NCBI GenBank assembly: GCA_963576565.1
Contig: CAUYVT010000112.1
Location: forward strand, 1 to 64,000
DNA: 64,000 bases
Direction of reading: 5' to 3'
From: Aspidapion aeneum
Lineage: Eukaryota > Arthropoda > Insecta > Coleoptera > Brentidae
Shown here piece after piece: positions 53,498 through 62,533 of the stretch (positions within the stretch are counted from its first letter, which is position 1; each line of letters opens with the position of its first letter). The translations under genes and the position numbers were made by a program. The notes beneath the pieces were generated by a model. That model was given only the letters and a program-made list of their open reading frames with translations. It was not told the DNA's origin and ran no database searches.

Positions 53498-54460
53498 ACC
53501 CCAGCCCGCGACATTCCTGTCGCATGGCTTTTCACCCCTGGTACTGCGGCCGCACACTTCGACGCCGGTGCCCAAGTTCAGGCCGCCTCGAATGACCTGG
53601 ACGTCCCGAACATGCTCGACACGTGGATTGGTGCTGATGACGACGGCACCGGGAGTATCGCTGTCACCATCGAATGGCCACAGGAAGCCCAAAAGCTACA
53701 AGAGGCCGCGCAGGGATTCGTCGAAGCATTGCGATCCGCTCTCGATCATGCGGTTGCTCTCGCTGAGAAGACCGTCTCGGGATCGTTGACAACTCCCGCT
53801 GAACCAGCACAGTTTCATCTGTGCAGCAGTCTCGGCGAGTTCATTGATCACTACGAAGGCGGAGCGTTGACTGGTCTGCGTCCGGATCACATTAAGCTGC
53901 TCCAGACTTTCCAGCCGTTCGCCGAAGATCCGGACGATAGTACAGCGGTGAACCTGGTTCGCCGAACTATGCGACTTCTCTCCAACCTCACTCAACGGAA
54001 GACCAACTCTAACGTCGTGACAGTGTGGGCGCATTCTGCATCCCCCGTGGTGCTGGTCGACGCGCCGCAGGTCGTTGCCGAGTTGACCGTCGAACCCGCT
54101 GGGCGAGTTCTCGATACCTACACCGTTGCGAGGTCTAGTCGCGAACCGGCCGAACCCGCACGTCGTCTACGCGGGAATCCACAGGTGGCACTGGATATTT
54201 CGTTCGATGCCGAGCTCTGGCCAATCGATCCGGACGACACCTTTGATCTGCGATGCCACCAACTGCTGGCGGTGACCGCGGAAACTATTCGCTCGTTTGA
54301 GCGGTCCTTCGGACTGCGATCAGCCGAGCACCGACGCGTGGGCCGGGACTGGGCACCAAGCACGGACCGTGTGGCCTCAACTTGGTCGCCCGTCGACGTC
54401 AGCTCAGTGCCCGAGATGGAACCAGCGTTGAGTGAATCCGATCTCGGCCTCGCCGTCTAT
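53498..54460 (+). pseudogene. Hypothetical protein, truncated at both ends by IS remnants
   Basis: The plus frame is open from 53282 to 54715, but its first ~70 codons are antisense to the IstB relic and its last ~80 codons overlap an IS110 tail in another frame. The middle looks genuinely coding (VPNMLDTWIGADDDGTGSIAV, SLGEFIDHYEGGALTGLRPD, VNLVRRTMRLLSNLTQRK, LDISFDAELWPIDPDDTFDL). I do not recognise the family. The first in-frame ATG beyond the relic is at 53612. It is probably an original gene interrupted on both sides and may still make a chimeric product. Confidence 0.5.
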
Positions 54461-54639
54461 CGCGCGACGCAGGTGCGCTCGCGGTCTACGCCGGGGTCGC
54501 CGCGCTCATCTGCTTCGCCTGCCGACGAAGCAATGTTCTTTACGCCATGCTCAAGTCGAACGAGTGCTACAGAGCAATGCCACGGCCAAGTGGTGTCGGT
54601 GACCCCGTCGCTGATCGAGCTGCCGCCTAGTCTCGATCC
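54448..54639 (+). mobile_element. IS110-family transposase, C-terminal remnant 2
   Basis: In a frame shifted from the hypothetical gene, the plus strand reads VYAGVAALICFACRRSNVLYAMLKS. This matches the IS110 C-terminal segment seen at 39615-39844 (AALICLARRRCDVLFAMLK) and reaches a stop near 54639. Only ~60 codons survive. Confidence 0.6.
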
Positions 54640-54830
54640 GGCGGACCAATTCCTCCGGCTCAGGGTGGTACGGCCCGGGGAAGCAGGTTACGTTGCTGGC
54701 CCGTTCGCTCTTTAACTCGCGTTATGCGCCTGTTCGGGACTATCGGCCGAACGGTCCACACGCTCGGATTCAACCGACGAAAACGTGACAATCGCCGGTC
54801 AACCGTCACACAACCTGTCATGCTGTCCCG

Positions 54831-55028
54831 ATGCTCTGGTGGATAGTCGGCATCGTCGCCGTGTGGTTCCTGATCGGCGCAGTCTCAGCCGTGTGGATCG
54901 GCCGCGCCATCAGCCATGCCAAGCTCGAGGAATCCGCAGCGGAACTACGCCGCGAAGAGAAGGCGTCAGCGACCGATGGAGGCAGTCCTGGTTCGCAGGT
55001 CATCTCGCGCGGAGTTGACGAAAACTAG
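54831..55028 (+). CDS. Small single-pass membrane protein
   Basis: This 65-aa protein has an N-terminal transmembrane helix (LWWIVGIVAVWFLIGAVSAVWIG) and a charged, coiled-coil-prone cytoplasmic tail (HAKLEESAAELRREEKASA). The ATG at 54831 starts the helix directly. Function is unknown. It overlaps the 3' end of the opposite-strand frame at 54966. The preceding stretch 54640-54830 has nothing further. Confidence 0.55.
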   Translation: MLWWIVGIVAVWFLIGAVSAVWIGRAISHAKLEESAAELRREEKASATDGGSPGSQVISRGVDEN

Positions 55029-55217
55029 CGCCGCCGCATTCAGAGCTGAAACTGCCGCTAGGAAATCGTCCCGAAGTTCCGGCCGCGACATGAGCTGTAA
55101 CCCGTAGATCTCACCGGTCGACGAGTGAGACGTTGCAGTGCTGACCTTTTCGCGTATCTCATCAGAAATGGACAAAGTCACGCGGGCAATGACCAGGTGC
55201 AAACGGTCAATATCCAT
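54966..55217 (-). CDS. Hypothetical small protein
   Basis: This is an unrecognised 83-aa protein from an ATG at 55217 (MDIDRLHLVIARVTLSISDEIREKVST, LMSRPELRDDFLAAVSALNAAALVFVNSARDDL), helical and acidic. The frame extends to 55313 with a less convincing N terminus. It converges on the small membrane protein gene and overlaps it by ~60 bp. The stretch 55218-55587 shows no stronger candidate. Confidence 0.4.
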   Translation of the reverse strand: MDIDRLHLVIARVTLSISDEIREKVSTATSHSSTGEIYGLQLMSRPELRDDFLAAVSALNAAALVFVNSARDDLRTRTASIGR

Positions 55218-55587
55218 TTTCGAGACGTTCGTAACATACAGCTTCTGCGTAATCTCGACGCCGAAGACTGTGGACCCGGTAACAATCCCCCTTCGGATGG
55301 GCACGAAAAACACTCGGACGTGCTGCGCAAGAGCACCCCCGGCGAATCGAAGCTGGCGATCGCGGTGAGCTTTTCAGTTGCACAGCCCTGAGGCTGATTC
55401 GGACAGCCACAAGCAAAGGTTTGTGATTAGCTTCCGCGAAGCAGAGTCGTGCTGACTTGCCTACGTTTGATCCTTGTCCCCAGCGCGGAGACGAGTTCGA
55501 CGACGACGAGGGTCGGAAGAGTAATCGCGAGAACGCCCACCGAGACTACGAACGCGGGAACCAAGACGCCATATATTGCAGGACCAT

Positions 55588-55932
55588 TCATTGCTGTGTT
55601 CCGAACCCAGGTCCTGCTGTGTCGTGGCCGATACGTGCATCGTCGCTAGCTGTATCGACCGCGTCGTCGACGGTATCGACAGCGCCAAGGTCTTCGTCAT
55701 CGGCGAACACCAACCGGCCGGAGTCAAGCGATATGGCCCACCGACGCGGTGGGGCCCAATCTCTCCCCAGTGAGTTTGGCGATAATATAAAAGCGGCGTA
55801 GTCCTCGATCAGGGTCCCATGACGATCCTCGACATGGTTGCGGAGTAACGCGATTCGGTCGCCCACCTTGCGTACGACTGGCAGCATCTCATCAGTTTCC
55901 GCCGCCGTTGCTGTCCGTTTGAACGGTTTCAT
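55588..55932 (-). CDS. Hypothetical protein
   Basis: This is an unrecognised 114-aa protein (MKPFKRTATAAETDEMLPVVRKVGDRIALLRNHVEDRHG, WAISLDSGRLVFADDEDLGAVDTVDDAVDTA) with an acidic C-terminal tail. It looks soluble and coding. AT-rich DNA upstream (55990-56030; TAGAC/GTCTA arms) may be its promoter. It lies in the backbone block transcribed leftward. Confidence 0.45.
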   Translation of the reverse strand: MKPFKRTATAAETDEMLPVVRKVGDRIALLRNHVEDRHGTLIEDYAAFILSPNSLGRDWAPPRRWAISLDSGRLVFADDEDLGAVDTVDDAVDTASDDARIGHDTAGPGFGTQQ

Positions 55933-56056
55933 TGGTATCCCCTTCGCGTTTCGGTGCGCATGTACCGGTACCCATGACCGAGCCAGCCGACATTCCCTGA
56001 ATTATAGACTACAATGTCTAACATTGATCGGCCCAGGGATTCAGACACGGACCCGC

Positions 56057-57199
56057 TTAGAGTAGGGATCTACTGAAATAAGCCAGTCCGACCACCGTCC
56101 GCTCGTGCACGATCAGCAAATGCGCCGACGCTGCGACATGACCAAGCTGCCATCGCCACACCCCACGTCCGCGTTCCCACAGTTGTTTTGCCGTCAGGCC
56201 TTGCCGGTATTCGATCCACAACCGTTCCAGCGGATCGTCTGTGGGAGCGGGCTGCTCAATGACCAGGCACACCCGTATCGCCGTAAATGACTGCGTTCCT
56301 ACCGAAGCCGATGTCAGTGCGCGCCGCAGCGGCGGGGACAGAGGAGCAGGCTGCGCTGCGGGTGTGATCGGCGACAAGTAGCGAGGGCATCCGCGCACGG
56401 ACAGATTCGGCTCGACCAGATCTTGCGTTCCCCTCTTGGCTACGCGGGCACCTACGAGTTCTTCGATGCGTGCGCGCATGTCACTGTCCAGTTGCACATC
56501 GACGATATCGAATCTGATGCGCCGCAATGCGGGCGCGAACTCGAAGCCCCATGTCCCGGACATGCAACTCGCACGAAGGCGCCCGTTCTCGCCGGGACTA
56601 CGTCGCGCGATCACCGTCGACGTCAGCTGGACCCGGTGGGCTGTACCGAAGGCATCAGCTATCAGCCTGCTACAGGCATCAACGAGTTCGTTGACCGAGA
56701 TCGGTGAGGTTCCGGTGACCGTGACGTATGCGGCGCGGAGGCTGAACATACGCACGAAGTAGGCCTCCACCAGTGGGTAGAGCTGCGCCCACCACTGAAT
56801 GGTCCGTTCGGCCTCGTCGCAGAATTCCCAGAAGGCGGTGGCGGTTGCCAACATCATTTCGACTGCGTCAGGTGCGGCAGCAGGCATGGCGTCGAGGACG
56901 CAACGAGCTAGGTTGTCGGCTTCGCATGTGCGGCACTCGTTTTCCGCGATCCGCATCGTCGCCTCGGACGGCCGGTTGAGGCGATGTCTGCAACTGAACA
57001 GCACCCCCGGTGGGGATTGGCAGAGAGCGCACGCGGTGTTGTCGTCGCCTTTCCACTTGGCCGGATACGCCCGTTGACCGGCAGGTTCGCGCCATTCGTG
57101 CCCGGCCGGGCATATCCACCACAGGATTTGGTGGGTCGTCTGGCTCAACGTGTCCGCGTCGACGCCGACGTTCAACTTCGGATGCAGCTGGGCGTGCAC
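56057..57199 (-). CDS. Zinc-ribbon protein, N terminus uncertain
   Basis: This 380-aa protein carries an N-terminal treble-clef-like zinc ribbon of the 'CPxGHEW' class: WWICPAGHEWREPAGQR, then CALC. A second Cys group follows (FSCRHRLNR, ENECRTCEADNLARC), then a helical middle and a mixed C-terminal domain without a motif I can name. Relatives with this ribbon often sit next to nuclease domains, but none is evident here. The GTG at 57199 has no ribosome site, and the preceding codons in another frame read LFKDAYP, as expected just before the family's first helix. A small frameshift at ~57199 is therefore possible. Confidence 0.6.
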   Translation of the reverse strand: MHAQLHPKLNVGVDADTLSQTTHQILWWICPAGHEWREPAGQRAYPAKWKGDDNTACALCQSPPGVLFSCRHRLNRPSEATMRIAENECRTCEADNLARCVLDAMPAAAPDAVEMMLATATAFWEFCDEAERTIQWWAQLYPLVEAYFVRMFSLRAAYVTVTGTSPISVNELVDACSRLIADAFGTAHRVQLTSTVIARRSPGENGRLRASCMSGTWGFEFAPALRRIRFDIVDVQLDSDMRARIEELVGARVAKRGTQDLVEPNLSVRGCPRYLSPITPAAQPAPLSPPLRRALTSASVGTQSFTAIRVCLVIEQPAPTDDPLERLWIEYRQGLTAKQLWERGRGVWRWQLGHVAASAHLLIVHERTVVGLAYFSRSLL

Positions 57200-57453
57200 T
57201 GCGGGTAAGCATCTTTGAACAGCGCCACCGTAGGTAGACCTCCTGGCGCGCCTTCAAAAGGTGACCGATCCGAGAGCGCGGGCGCATGCGCCGGGCGTGA
57301 TCGGTTTTACGGTCTCTGCATCGAGGGGGGACATGCCATAACTTTAGTTCAGCAGCACTATCTCAAGCCCTGGTCCAACGAACCGTGCATCTAGGCTCCA
57401 CCACCCCATCGGCCGGCCGGCGCATCTGCCTGAGCGTGCACCTGTTGCGGCAC

Positions 57454-57492
57454 TGCCTGGTATCGAGGACACGAAAGGGTCGATACCAGGCA
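57454..57492 (-). terminator. Hairpin terminator after lipoprotein gene
   Basis: A perfect 13-bp inverted repeat, TGCCTGGTATCGA (57454-57466) and TCGATACCAGGCA (57480-57492), with a 13-nt loop lies ~30 bp beyond the lipoprotein stop. It is the likely end of the leftward backbone transcript. The stretch 57200-57453 holds no supported gene. Confidence 0.7.
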
Positions 57493-57520
57493 CCGCAGCT
57501 GTCGGCATTCGAGACTCCAG

Positions 57521-58186
57521 CTATTCGCCGGCCACGAGATCGCCCACCTTCACCGGCTCGGGCAGGGTCCAGGTGCCGATGACGTCCGTGGGTTCTGCCA
57601 CGGTCCCTGGCTCCCATGCTCGCAGCTCTACGGCGACGATGACGACGTCGTCCGATAACAACTGGGAATTGAAGCTGCCACCGAAGGGGAGTACACCAGC
57701 TGCCGATCCTTTGATGGGTTCCTTGCCTATAGAGGTGCCAATGGTGGACGCCGCTTCCGGTATGCCCCTGATGATCTGGCCGCTCAGAGTGCGCAATGCC
57801 CACGCTTGTGACGGTGCCGTAAGGGCTCCCGATTCAACTGTCATCTCGAAAGGGACGGTGAGGTAACGAGAGTACGGATCCTGGGATACCTTTCGCGCGA
57901 CTGGACTGCCGAGGGTGATCGTTGCCGCGAAGTCGGCACTGTCCACTCGCTGCGTGACGCCTCCCGGGATGACGGTCGTGACGCCGGGCTGCTCTGCTGG
58001 TGCTGCCGAGGATGTCGATACCGAGTTCGTCGAAGAACTGGCCGCTGCCGAGGTCTCAGGGGTGGTTGAGGTAGCGGCCACCCCAGTGGTGTCAGGAGCA
58101 GAGTCGTCACCACACCCCACGAGCGCTACCGTCGCCGCCGCGATCACCGATACGATTTTTATCGTTGTGGACTTGTTCCCGACCAT
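57521..58186 (-). CDS. Lipoprotein
   Basis: This is a 221-aa secreted lipoprotein. A signal sequence (VSVIAAATVALVGC) ends in the lipobox LVGC, followed by a Ser/Thr/Ala-rich linker of ~45 residues. The globular domain (ATITLGSPVARKVSQDPYSRYL, VPFEMTVESGALTAPSQAWAL, VIVAVELRAWEPGTV) resembles immunoglobulin-like DUF4352 proteins. It is probably anchored on the outer face of the membrane. Function is unknown. It is separated by ~160 bp from the Tpg-like gene and followed by a terminator. Confidence 0.8.
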   Translation of the reverse strand: MVGNKSTTIKIVSVIAAATVALVGCGDDSAPDTTGVAATSTTPETSAAASSSTNSVSTSSAAPAEQPGVTTVIPGGVTQRVDSADFAATITLGSPVARKVSQDPYSRYLTVPFEMTVESGALTAPSQAWALRTLSGQIIRGIPEAASTIGTSIGKEPIKGSAAGVLPFGGSFNSQLLSDDVVIVAVELRAWEPGTVAEPTDVIGTWTLPEPVKVGDLVAGE

Positions 58187-58347
58187 GTCCCCGCCATCTT
58201 TCGTCTTGTGCGATCAGCTCGCGCGGTCTTCATTCATTGCATATGACTCTGTCCTGCAACGCTTCCGAAAGCTACCTGACAATCGGAGATTGCACTCTCA
58301 CCCGCAGATGCAGCGGACTCCCCGTCTCCACCCTTCACAGGATCCGG

Positions 58348-59145
58348 TCAGTGCCAGGTGACGTCGATGCTCTCGATGGCGTCGAAGTGGAATCCGAATT
58401 GGTCACTGTAGTCGTCGAATCCCTTGTTCTCGGGGTAGTCGAGGGTGGCATGCCTCTCGAGGATGGCTACGACGCGGGCTTGGTCGTCGTTGGCGAGGGC
58501 TTCGGCCATCGCGCGTGATTCTTCCTCGGAGAACGGGGTATCCGAGTTGCCGAAATCGAGTGTGCGGGTGCGGTAGTCGTAGCCTTGGTCGTCTCCGTTG
58601 CGCACGTGCACGCGGCCGGTGACGGAGATGGTGGCGATTTTGGTGGTGCCGTCGGGCTTGAGGATCCCGGCCGTGTGCATGACATTTTTCGCTTTGGCCG
58701 AAACAAGTTTGGATCTGGCGTCGTTCCGGAGTTCGCTGGTCTGGCCGGACTGATATTTGCGGACTGCCGAGGGACTGCGACCGATTTGTGCGGCAACGGA
58801 ATTGATACCACCGAGACGGTTGATTGCGCCGCGGCGTTGGGCTCGTTCGGCGACGTCGGCGTGCGGGATGCGTCCTTGTTGCGCCCAGCGGCGCAAGGTG
58901 CGGTTCGAGGGCGGAGTTCGGCCGGCATCGATGGCTGCTTGACGCAGGCCTTCGTTGCCGATCTGGGTCCGTAGATCCGCAACGGATACTTTCGAGGTCA
59001 GCCCTTTGAGTCCTTTGCTGGTTTCCTGCGAGTGAGCGACGCCGGCCGCGGCCGCGGCCGCGATCTTCACCTTCATGCCGTCGATGCCGGTCGTGCTCTT
59101 CTGTGGGGTCGACGTCGACCGTGGTTTGGGGAGATGGAGCGCCAT
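58348..59145 (-). CDS. Tpg-like terminal protein candidate
   Basis: This is a 265-aa basic protein. The N-terminal half has HTH-like segments (NRTLRRWAQQGRIPHADVAERAQRRGAIN and GGINSVAAQIGRSPSAVRKYQSG) resembling the DNA-binding region of actinobacterial telomere-associated Tpg proteins. The C-terminal half (KIATISVTGRVHVRNGDDQGY, LDFGNSDTPFSEEESRAMAEAL) is less familiar. Tpg proteins cap the 5' ends of linear replicons and prime end patching. Its ATG directly abuts the stop of the Tap-like gene. The alternative is another sequence-specific plasmid protein. The family call is by pattern only. Confidence 0.45.
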   Translation of the reverse strand: MALHLPKPRSTSTPQKSTTGIDGMKVKIAAAAAAGVAHSQETSKGLKGLTSKVSVADLRTQIGNEGLRQAAIDAGRTPPSNRTLRRWAQQGRIPHADVAERAQRRGAINRLGGINSVAAQIGRSPSAVRKYQSGQTSELRNDARSKLVSAKAKNVMHTAGILKPDGTTKIATISVTGRVHVRNGDDQGYDYRTRTLDFGNSDTPFSEEESRAMAEALANDDQARVVAILERHATLDYPENKGFDDYSDQFGFHFDAIESIDVTWH

Positions 59146-61032
59146 CTACTCCCCCTGCTCGTCGAGCTCGTCGATGGACGCCCCTTCCACGTCGACTCCG
59201 TCGGCGGTAGTCGGGTGGTTGGCGTAGGCCGCGGCGATCGCAAGTCTGACCTCGTGGGTGGTCTCGGCCGACGCGAACGAAAGGATCATCTCGTCGGTGA
59301 GTGGCACCTGCTTTTCCAGGGTCATCTTTCCTAGCTGAGGGCCGTCGTCGGCGACGTTCTGCTCCTCCCCCACCAGATACACCCAGGAGTCGGTCATGGT
59401 GCGGATGGGCCAGCGTCCGGTGTCGGCGGCGATTCGCATCGCGATCCGCCTTCCGCGCCATCGACTGTGGGCCATGATGGCTGCCCGCCACAGTGGTTGG
59501 TGGTGGTGCTGCATCCGGGTGGCGGTCCACATGTCGGGGTTGACCATCCGTCCGACGTAGCCCTTGTAGCAGGCACCGAGGAATCGTTTCATGGGAGCGT
59601 CACTGGTCTCGACCGCGGTGGTGCGGGCTGCGCGGAGGACCTTCGCCCATTTGTCGAGGGCGCGGCCCTGCTCGGGGTAGACCCATGCCTGGTCGATGTC
59701 GAGGTCGTCGATGTCCAGGCCCATGCCGCCGTCGACGACCGGGGAGCACAGGCCGTCGAGGCTGACGGTGGTGATCCACGTCTGCACCGGCCGATCGTGG
59801 AGCATTTCGGGGTGCGGCAGCGGTAGTTTGGCGGGTAGGGAGTACTGGTCGGCCGCGGGCAACGTGACCCGCCAGAGTCCGAACGCGATCGGGGTGTTTC
59901 TCGCTGCGGCCACCGCGTCGTCGCCGGTCAGGTGGCGAGGGGTGCCGTAGCCGAGTGCCAGCATTCCTGCCGATGCCAGGTAGGCGGCGCGCTGGTCGAT
60001 CGTCACCAGCGACTCGACGTCGTCGAGGTCGTCGGAATCGGGCAGTCGTGACCACCCGGCTGCGGGCTCGAGGTCGCCGCGGGGTAGGTCGGTGATCGGT
60101 GGGAGTGCGCCGGCGGTGGTGACGGCGATTCCTTTGCCGGTGCGCAGGCGCTCGCGGCGGATCTTGTCGACGATGGCGGCGGCGGTTCGGGCCGGGGTCG
60201 GGCCAGGCAAGGTGTCGAGGTGGCGGACGGACCATGCCAGGCGTCGCCCGAGTTCCTTCGCGGCGGCGTCATCGTCGTCGGGCAGGTAAGTGCCGGCGGT
60301 TGGGCTGCCGAGGATTCCCATGTCTCCGACCCGGTTTCCCCAGCCGAAGTCTTTGTTCCAGTAGGTCCAGACGTAGGGCTCGAGGAGGACGTCGACCATT
60401 TGTGTGGCGTTACCGACCCGGCGGGTCAGATGGGTGACGAAGCCGGGATCTCCACGCAGTTCCCAGCCCGCTGCGATCAGCGGCGGCAGGGTCGCGGCGA
60501 TCGCTTTCGTGAGGTCTTCTGCGGCTCGCACGCGCAGCTGCTCGAGGTCGTCGACGTCGTCCTCGCTGCCGGGGTCGATGGTCCATCCGAGCTGCGCACA
60601 GGACTGAATGCCGACGAACCAGATCTGCGCGGTCAAACCGTGTGGTGTCAGTGCTGCCCAGGCAATCAGTTTCGCGAGATTGTCGACCGATTCCACCGGA
60701 CCGGTCAGTCGCTCTCCCGAGGGGCTGTAGGTGCCGGCAGCGGTAACAATTACCGCGTGACCGTCCGCATCGGTGGTGACAGGGAGCTGTTCCCACGGCC
60801 GATCCTGTGTCTCGTCGACGTCGTCACGTGCCTCGGCGGACGGTTCACCGGCGATCTCGTCGTCGTGTACTGCCGCGGCGCTGTCGGTGTTGGCCGCGGC
60901 GGTCGGTGCCGGCGATGGGTCGATGCTGTTCTCTCCCAGAGGTTCCTGCGAGTCGAGCGCTTTGCCGGTTCCGTGCGTGGGTTCTGTGCTGAGAGGAAAC
61001 AGCTCGAACTGGCCTTCGATCTCGTCGGTCAC
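59146..61032 (-). CDS. Tap-like replication protein with B-family polymerase motifs
   Basis: This 628-aa protein has an acidic, low-complexity N terminus (~1-80). Three spaced motifs match the palm and fingers of family-B DNA polymerases. Motif A is D346-QRAAY351 (DxxSLYP pattern, D+5=Y). Motif B is K482-RFL-GAC-Y489 (KxxxNSxYG, K+7=Y). Motif C is T547-D548-S549 (DTDS, first Asp replaced by Met546). No 3'-5' exonuclease motif is evident. The pairing with a terminal-protein candidate suggests end replication of a linear plasmid, as with Tap/Tpg. The GTG start overlaps the stop of the 83-aa frame. Function is inferred. Confidence 0.5.
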   Translation of the reverse strand: MTDEIEGQFELFPLSTEPTHGTGKALDSQEPLGENSIDPSPAPTAAANTDSAAAVHDDEIAGEPSAEARDDVDETQDRPWEQLPVTTDADGHAVIVTAAGTYSPSGERLTGPVESVDNLAKLIAWAALTPHGLTAQIWFVGIQSCAQLGWTIDPGSEDDVDDLEQLRVRAAEDLTKAIAATLPPLIAAGWELRGDPGFVTHLTRRVGNATQMVDVLLEPYVWTYWNKDFGWGNRVGDMGILGSPTAGTYLPDDDDAAAKELGRRLAWSVRHLDTLPGPTPARTAAAIVDKIRRERLRTGKGIAVTTAGALPPITDLPRGDLEPAAGWSRLPDSDDLDDVESLVTIDQRAAYLASAGMLALGYGTPRHLTGDDAVAAARNTPIAFGLWRVTLPAADQYSLPAKLPLPHPEMLHDRPVQTWITTVSLDGLCSPVVDGGMGLDIDDLDIDQAWVYPEQGRALDKWAKVLRAARTTAVETSDAPMKRFLGACYKGYVGRMVNPDMWTATRMQHHHQPLWRAAIMAHSRWRGRRIAMRIAADTGRWPIRTMTDSWVYLVGEEQNVADDGPQLGKMTLEKQVPLTDEMILSFASAETTHEVRLAIAAAYANHPTTADGVDVEGASIDELDEQGE

Positions 61033-61280
61033 TGTGCCACCAATTCGCGCACCGGTAACTGCTCCTGCACCGGACGAGGCTGCCTCTTGTCCACGATGAC
61101 GGGCATGATCCGCGTCAGCGGATCCGGTTTCCCCGTGTGGTGGGCGCGGCCGGGCCGCGCGGCACGAGGGAGAACGACCGAGACGGTGGTGCTCGTGGTG
61201 GCGGTGGGTGCCGCTCTGTGCAGCGCATTGGTGCGTGCTGGACGGATGATGTGGGTTGCGTGGAGGTTAGGCTCGGTCAT
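61029..61280 (-). CDS. Small basic protein upstream of the Tap-like gene
   Basis: This is an unrecognised 83-aa basic, Pro/Arg/Thr-rich protein (MTEPNLHATHIIRPARTNALH, VIVDKRQPRPVQEQLPVREL), probably disordered. Its stop overlaps the GTG start of the Tap-like gene by 4 bp, so it may be a leader that couples translation, or a small accessory replication protein. The 103 bp upstream contain a GC-rich palindrome (CCCCGGCGGGG) and no other gene. Confidence 0.45.
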   Translation of the reverse strand: MTEPNLHATHIIRPARTNALHRAAPTATTSTTVSVVLPRAARPGRAHHTGKPDPLTRIMPVIVDKRQPRPVQEQLPVRELVAQ

Positions 61281-61383
61281 ACGACTAGGGAGTTCCTTTC
61301 TGGTGGTGTCCCTGGTCTAGGAAGCCTCGTCGGCTATACCCCGGCGGGGCTTCCGCTGTCTGCACACTAGGTCGGGGACGGTG

Positions 61384-61611
61384 TCAGGTCCGCCCTTTGG
61401 GTAGTGGTTCGTAGTCCGGTTGGATCGGCCGGTTGTCGTTGTATTCGTGTGCGATCACCGCTAGCTGTGCGTCGACGGCTTCGCGTAGGAATTGCGCAGC
61501 TGGATATCGTTTTCCTGTTTCGCGTTCGATCAGTCGTACTGCTGCACGGATCAGTGCTTGACGTTGGGCGTCGAGGTTGACTGTTCCGGGGCGTGAGGTC
61601 CTGGTGGCCAT
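61384..61611 (-). CDS. Small ParA-linked protein
   Basis: This is a 75-aa basic protein (VNLDAQRQALIRAAVRLIERETGKRYPAAQFLREAVDAQL). It starts 3 bp after the parA stop, so it is cotranscribed. Two helices after a short N-terminal strand could form a ribbon-helix-helix dimer, suggesting a partition accessory or copy-control repressor. I cannot assign a family. Confidence 0.6.
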   Translation of the reverse strand: MATRTSRPGTVNLDAQRQALIRAAVRLIERETGKRYPAAQFLREAVDAQLAVIAHEYNDNRPIQPDYEPLPKGRT

Positions 61612-61614
61612 GGC

Positions 61615-62484
61615 TCAGACCGCAGCAACGTGTGGAGTGAACAGGCCCAGTGTTTGCAGGTGCGAGATCACGGCTTTGTAATCGTCCGTGACTCCTTTCG
61701 CTCGATAGCCGTACAGCGGAACCGGAACGAAATTGGTGTAGGCCTCATCGACTACGGCTGTTCTGCGGGTCGATGAGGTGACCCGATCGCCGAATGCTTC
61801 GCGCAAACCGTCGAGTTGTTCTTGGTAGACGTCTCCCCTGCTCGGAACTGCGCAGGGAACTATCGCGAGAAGCGGGATGTCTTCTTTGTAGAGCTTGCGC
61901 ATCCCGTCGAGTTCTCCGAGCAGTGCGGGCAGACCTTCGACTTCCTTGCCCGATGGTTTGACGCACGTGATCAAACCCCTTGTCCCGGGTTGGTCCGATT
62001 CTTCTGCCGCCGTCGCCAACAGGCCGGCTGTGACAAGGACGTTCAGCGAACCGGGGCAGTCGATGAAGGTGACGTCGGTTGGCGCAGCGGAGGCCAATGC
62101 GTCCTGTAGGTGCAGCACCGATCCGGGGATGCCTGCCAGTTCCACTACCAGGGAGTCCAGGGTCGAACGAACTGCTGGGACGACGGTGAGGCGGTCGATG
62201 TGCGAGCTGTCGGAATACGTCGGCTGGCCGGTGTCCAGGTCGACGGCTGTTGCGCGTCTGGCTGGGCGCTCGGCGTCTGCGAGTGTGGCGCGTGCTCGGA
62301 GGACGTCGGCGACTGTGCTGCCCTGTGCATTGGGGTGCCCTAGCCACGTACTGGCGTTGGCCTGAGGGTCGAGGTCGATCACTCGGACGCTCAGGCCTTG
62401 CTGTGCAAGCATCACCGCAAGGCTGACGGTGGTGGTTGTCTTCCCGGCGCTACCGGAATTGTTGGCGACTGCGTAGATACCCAT
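61615..62484 (-). CDS. parA: ParA-family partition ATPase
   Basis: This is a 289-aa Walker-type ATPase that moves plasmid copies over the nucleoid together with ParB-parS. The Walker A is NNSGSAGKTTTTV (residues ~8-20); the usual first 'signature' Lys of deviant Walker boxes is Ser here, as in some actinobacterial plasmid ParAs. Walker A' is VIDLDPQANAS, Walker B is VTFIDCPGS, and the C-terminal basic region follows. No N-terminal HTH is present, so it is of the short (type Ib-like or chromosomal-like) class. Three inverted repeats lie in the 150 bp upstream. Gene order is parB then parA, the reverse of the common order. Confidence 0.92.
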   Translation of the reverse strand: MGIYAVANNSGSAGKTTTTVSLAVMLAQQGLSVRVIDLDPQANASTWLGHPNAQGSTVADVLRARATLADAERPARRATAVDLDTGQPTYSDSSHIDRLTVVPAVRSTLDSLVVELAGIPGSVLHLQDALASAAPTDVTFIDCPGSLNVLVTAGLLATAAEESDQPGTRGLITCVKPSGKEVEGLPALLGELDGMRKLYKEDIPLLAIVPCAVPSRGDVYQEQLDGLREAFGDRVTSSTRRTAVVDEAYTNFVPVPLYGYRAKGVTDDYKAVISHLQTLGLFTPHVAAV

Positions 62485-62533
62485 CGTGTGAGTCTTTTCC
62501 TTTCAAGGGCGAGGTGTGGCGGTGCAGCTGGGA

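Noticed and set aside
57521..61320. Long plus-strand frames opposite the Tap-like and Tpg-like genes
   Set aside because: They are high-GC antisense shadows; the minus-strand genes have coupled starts, stops and conserved motifs.
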